DNA of 64,000 nucleotides from Hydrogenophaga sp. (GTDB taxonomy: Bacteria; Pseudomonadota; Gammaproteobacteria; Burkholderiales; Burkholderiaceae_C): contig NZ_JAUSOO010000121.1 in assembly GCF_030656115.1 (NCBI RefSeq), forward strand, positions 1-64,000. The letters are read 5' to 3'. How positions within the stretch are numbered: the first letter of the stretch is position 1; every line of letters starts with the position of its first letter. A model generated the notes under the pieces. That model had not been told where the DNA came from. It saw nothing but the letters and a program-made list of their open reading frames with translations, and did no database searches. Positions 61,691 through 64,000 of the stretch are shown here, one piece after another. The position numbers were made by a program, and so were the translations under genes.

Positions 61691-63301
61691 TCATTTGCCC
61701 GCAGCGGGGGCTATCCACAGATCGGCCAGATCGATCTTCACGTAGTTGGACGGGTAGTCGCCCTCCAGTCCCCGCAGGCGGCTGTCCATCACGCGCTTGC
61801 GGCTCTGCCAGAACAGCGGCATCACATAGCTCTTTTCCAGCAGGTAGCTCTCCAGTTCCCGGACCCGCTTGAGGCGCGATGCGGGGTTGAAGTCCCGTTG
61901 CTGGGCGTTGAACATTTCGACGAACTTCACGTCGCCAAAGCGCGCCAGGTTGGCCCGGTTGGTGCTGAAGGGTTCGAAATAAGACAGCTGGATGGACGGG
62001 TCGTCGGAATACTCCGCCGGGCTGTCAAAGATCAGGTCGTAGTCGCCCGACACGCGCCGCGCCGCCACCTGCGGTGTGGCCAGCGCCTGGTGGTCCACGG
62101 TCACACCGATCTTCGAGAGCTGATCGGCCACGTACACGCCGAAGTACGAAAAGGCCCGGTTGTTCACCACGGTGAGCTTCAGGTCCGTCTTGCCGGCGGC
62201 GGCCAGCAGGCGGCGTGCTTCTTTGCGGGCGGCCTCGATGTCGTGGCCAAAGCCGGGCAGTTTGGCCAGTTCGGCGTCGCTGCGCGCAAAGGTCGAGCCC
62301 GGCCGCACCAGGCCGCCCACCTTGAACATGGGTGTGATCTGCTCCATGGCCTTGGAGGCGCCCCAGCGGTCCAGCGCCAGGTTCAGCGCGCGGCGCACCC
62401 GCTCGTCCTTCAGCCCATCGCGCTGGTTGTTGATGGCAAACCAGGGCAGGAAGGTGGTGGCGTTGTTGCCGCCGCGCAGCACCACGTCGTCTCCCCGCGC
62501 CTCCAGCACCCGCTTGACTTCCGGCGGTGTCAGGCCGCTCATGGTGTAGGCCACCTGTCCGGCCAACAGGGTGTTGGTGGCCGCCACGGGCGAAATGCTC
62601 AGCATGCGGAACCCATCCAGATAAGGCTTGCCGGCGCCGAAATAGCCCTCGAAGCGCTCACCGACCCAATCGGCTCCGGGGGTGTGGCGCACGAAGCGGA
62701 AGGGACCGGTCCCCATCACGCGCTTGAACGGATACGACGGGTCGCTGGCCATCAGCTTGGCCGAGTAGATGCAGGCGTACGGCATGGCCAGCAGTTGCAG
62801 CGACGTCGTGCTGGCGTGGCCAAAACGGAACACGATGGTGTGGTCGTCGGGCGTTTCGATGGACTGGATACCGGACAACATGCCCTGGCGCAGCGACACC
62901 ACGCCCGGCGGCGGGTTGCGCATCCGGTCAAAACTGGCCTTCACGTCGGCGCTGGTCATCACGCTGCCGTCGTGGAACTTCACGTTGCTGTTCAGCGTGA
63001 AGCGGTACTCCAGCTGGTCGGGCGACACGGTCCAGCTCTTGGCCAGGTCGCCCACCACGCGCGGAAACTGGTCCGGATCGATCTTCAGCAGGGTCGAGTA
63101 GTGGGGGGCGATGCGCCACATGACCGCCGGCGAATTCGTGGCATGGCAGTCGTAGGTGGACGGCTCGCCCACATGGATCGGGACCGCGAGTGTGCCGCCG
63201 CGCACGGGCGAGCCCGCCGCCACCGGTTGGGCCTGGAGCGGTGCGCTGGCGCATACAGCCAGCACGGCTGCGCTGGCCACTTGGAAGGTGAAGGTTTTCA
63301 T
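61691..63301 (-). CDS. Dipeptide-type ABC importer, substrate-binding protein
   Basis: A 536-residue SBP family 5 receptor with a signal peptide (MKTFTFQVASAAVLAVCASA, cleavage after QAQ). WTVSPDQLEYRFTLNSNVKF and FHDGSVMTSADVKASFDRM are family signatures. The ATG at 63301 has GGAGACA upstream. It is the receptor for the permease and fused ATPase genes downstream; its ligand is probably the substrate of the neighbouring Rieske oxygenase. Confidence 0.9.
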   Translation of the reverse strand: MKTFTFQVASAAVLAVCASAPLQAQPVAAGSPVRGGTLAVPIHVGEPSTYDCHATNSPAVMWRIAPHYSTLLKIDPDQFPRVVGDLAKSWTVSPDQLEYRFTLNSNVKFHDGSVMTSADVKASFDRMRNPPPGVVSLRQGMLSGIQSIETPDDHTIVFRFGHASTTSLQLLAMPYACIYSAKLMASDPSYPFKRVMGTGPFRFVRHTPGADWVGERFEGYFGAGKPYLDGFRMLSISPVAATNTLLAGQVAYTMSGLTPPEVKRVLEARGDDVVLRGGNNATTFLPWFAINNQRDGLKDERVRRALNLALDRWGASKAMEQITPMFKVGGLVRPGSTFARSDAELAKLPGFGHDIEAARKEARRLLAAAGKTDLKLTVVNNRAFSYFGVYVADQLSKIGVTVDHQALATPQVAARRVSGDYDLIFDSPAEYSDDPSIQLSYFEPFSTNRANLARFGDVKFVEMFNAQQRDFNPASRLKRVRELESYLLEKSYVMPLFWQSRKRVMDSRLRGLEGDYPSNYVKIDLADLWIAPAAGK

Positions 63302-63344
63302 GGTGTCTTGTCTCCGGTGTTGTTGTGTCAGGGGGAACGCTTCT

Positions 63345-64000
63345 TCAAAGCATGGCGCGCCATTCCGACTCGCCGGTGACCACCTTGGACTGCGGCGCGG
63401 TGCCGCTGTAGTCGATGGCTTCGTGTTGCGCGAGTTGGGGGACTTCACCCGCCATGTACTGCTTGAGCGCGCCGAGCAGGCAGCGGCGCACCGCGAGCAC
63501 GGCGCCATCGCCCGCGCCCAGGTATTCCTGGGTGCGGTCCGAGATCGGGCCCATGCTCATGATCACGGCGAAGTCCTCGGTGCCCAGCATCTGGGTGAAG
63601 CCGGTGAAGTGGCCGTTCTTCATGGCCTCGCGGTCCTGGCCCCAGTTGTCCTCGGGCGGTCCGGGTGGCAGGGGTGGCCAGGCGTCGGCGTCGGTGTAGT
63701 GGTGCGTCTTGTTGAGCACCAGCTTCTCGCTGGTGCGGTAGGTCATTTGCCAGTAGTGGATGTTTTCGTCGTCGATCGGCACCGAGAAGAAAATGCTGCC
63801 CCCCTGGAGGTCGGCCTGGTTCGGCGAGACGATGCCGTACCAGGGCATCACGAAGCTGTTGGTGCGCACGTAGGCGCGCTGGTCTTTGAGTTCGCGCACC
63901 GCCGCGTAGCGAAAACCGAACGGTTTCTGCGCCAGGTGGTAGACCGGTGCCATGTTGGCCGACGACAGTTCGATGTCGCCAAACCCCACCAGCCAGCTCT
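63345..64000 (-). CDS. Rieske aromatic oxygenase catalytic subunit, C-terminal part (cut by window)
   Basis: About 218 residues remain; the 5' part, with the Rieske centre, lies beyond 64000. Visible are YVRTNSFVMPWYGIVSPNQ, FFSVPIDDENIHYWQMTYRT and the C-terminal GTEDFAVIMSMGPISDRTQE, a pattern typical of phthalate 4,5-dioxygenase-like oxygenases. It heads the leftward operon in this window and probably starts ring oxidation of the imported acid. Reductase gene not seen here. Confidence 0.82.
   Translation of the reverse strand, partial: SWLVGFGDIELSSANMAPVYHLAQKPFGFRYAAVRELKDQRAYVRTNSFVMPWYGIVSPNQADLQGGSIFFSVPIDDENIHYWQMTYRTSEKLVLNKTHHYTDADAWPPLPPGPPEDNWGQDREAMKNGHFTGFTQMLGTEDFAVIMSMGPISDRTQEYLGAGDGAVLAVRRCLLGALKQYMAGEVPQLAQHEAIDYSGTAPQSKVVTGESEWRAML

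Overview
The window looks like chromosomal DNA of a betaproteobacterium in the order Burkholderiales, probably Comamonadaceae and Hydrogenophaga-like. This is inferred from gene content only: Bug/TctC-type receptors, an atzEFGH-type set, GntR-FCD and IclR regulators, very GC-rich genes with ATGA/GTGA/TGATG overlaps, and Comamonadaceae-style GC-rich intergenic repeats. It is a patchwork of catabolic clusters. By eye the first ~35 kb is less GC-rich and carries insertion-sequence scars; from ~35.4 kb on the DNA is much more GC-rich and reads as two compact operons.

0-15 kb: a biotin-centred region. Plus strand: a 3' scrap of bioY, then bioM, bioN, an acyl-CoA synthetase and a thiolase homologue. 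Minus strand, converging on it: a biotin-dependent carboxylase in three separate genes (biotin carrier, biotin carboxylase, PC-type carboxyltransferase) joined by 4-bp overlaps to a HAD phosphatase and an acetoacetyl-CoA synthetase, followed by a Tm-1/UPF0261 protein, an amidohydrolase and a nitroreductase-like protein. A divergent IclR gene probably controls it. The carboxyltransferase keeps the metal and carbamyl-Lys residues but has lost the Arg-Gly-(Ala/Ser)-Asn motif that holds the pyruvate carboxylate. With acetoacetyl-CoA synthetase as neighbour, this suggests carboxylation of a methyl ketone to a beta-keto acid that is then activated with CoA: the best candidate here for an undescribed system.

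14.7-20 kb: an unstable segment with an IS630 remnant, two copies of a 199-bp imperfect direct repeat, a multi-PAS/GAF GGDEF-EAL protein with a degenerate GGDEF motif, and a short YgjP-type metallopeptidase.

20-35 kb: a second catabolic region: an orphan TRAP receptor, an aldehyde dehydrogenase/GMC oxidoreductase pair, two divergent FadR-type regulators, a VanB-type reductase divergent from a Rieske oxygenase, a TctC receptor, and a CoA-dependent block (two CaiB/AMACR-type proteins, Ltp-like thiolase plus DUF35 partner, a broken flavoprotein gene, a hemerythrin). Three near-identical palindromes with core TGGTTC(A/T)ACCA sit at three of the promoters and imply one GntR regulon. An IS3 remnant closes the region.

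35.4-50.2 kb: a plus-strand ureide nitrogen-scavenging cluster: allophanate hydrolase (atzF), a NitT/TauT-type ABC importer, atzG-atzE-atzH, a BMP-type ABC importer, formamidase, a biuret-hydrolase-like enzyme, a second isochorismatase-fold hydrolase and a GntR regulator. No cyanuric acid hydrolase (atzD) is present.

50.3-64 kb: a minus-strand aromatic-acid operon: Rieske oxygenase (cut by the window end), a dipeptide-type ABC importer with fused ATPases, three tandem RraA/aldolase paralogues, a LigB extradiol dioxygenase, an ACMSD/LigJ-type amidohydrolase, a fumarylacetoacetate-hydrolase-family enzyme, a gentisate-dioxygenase-like cupin and a flavin monooxygenase. It combines parts of protocatechuate 4,5-cleavage and gentisate pathways.

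I saw no tRNA, rRNA, CRISPR array or intact insertion sequence.
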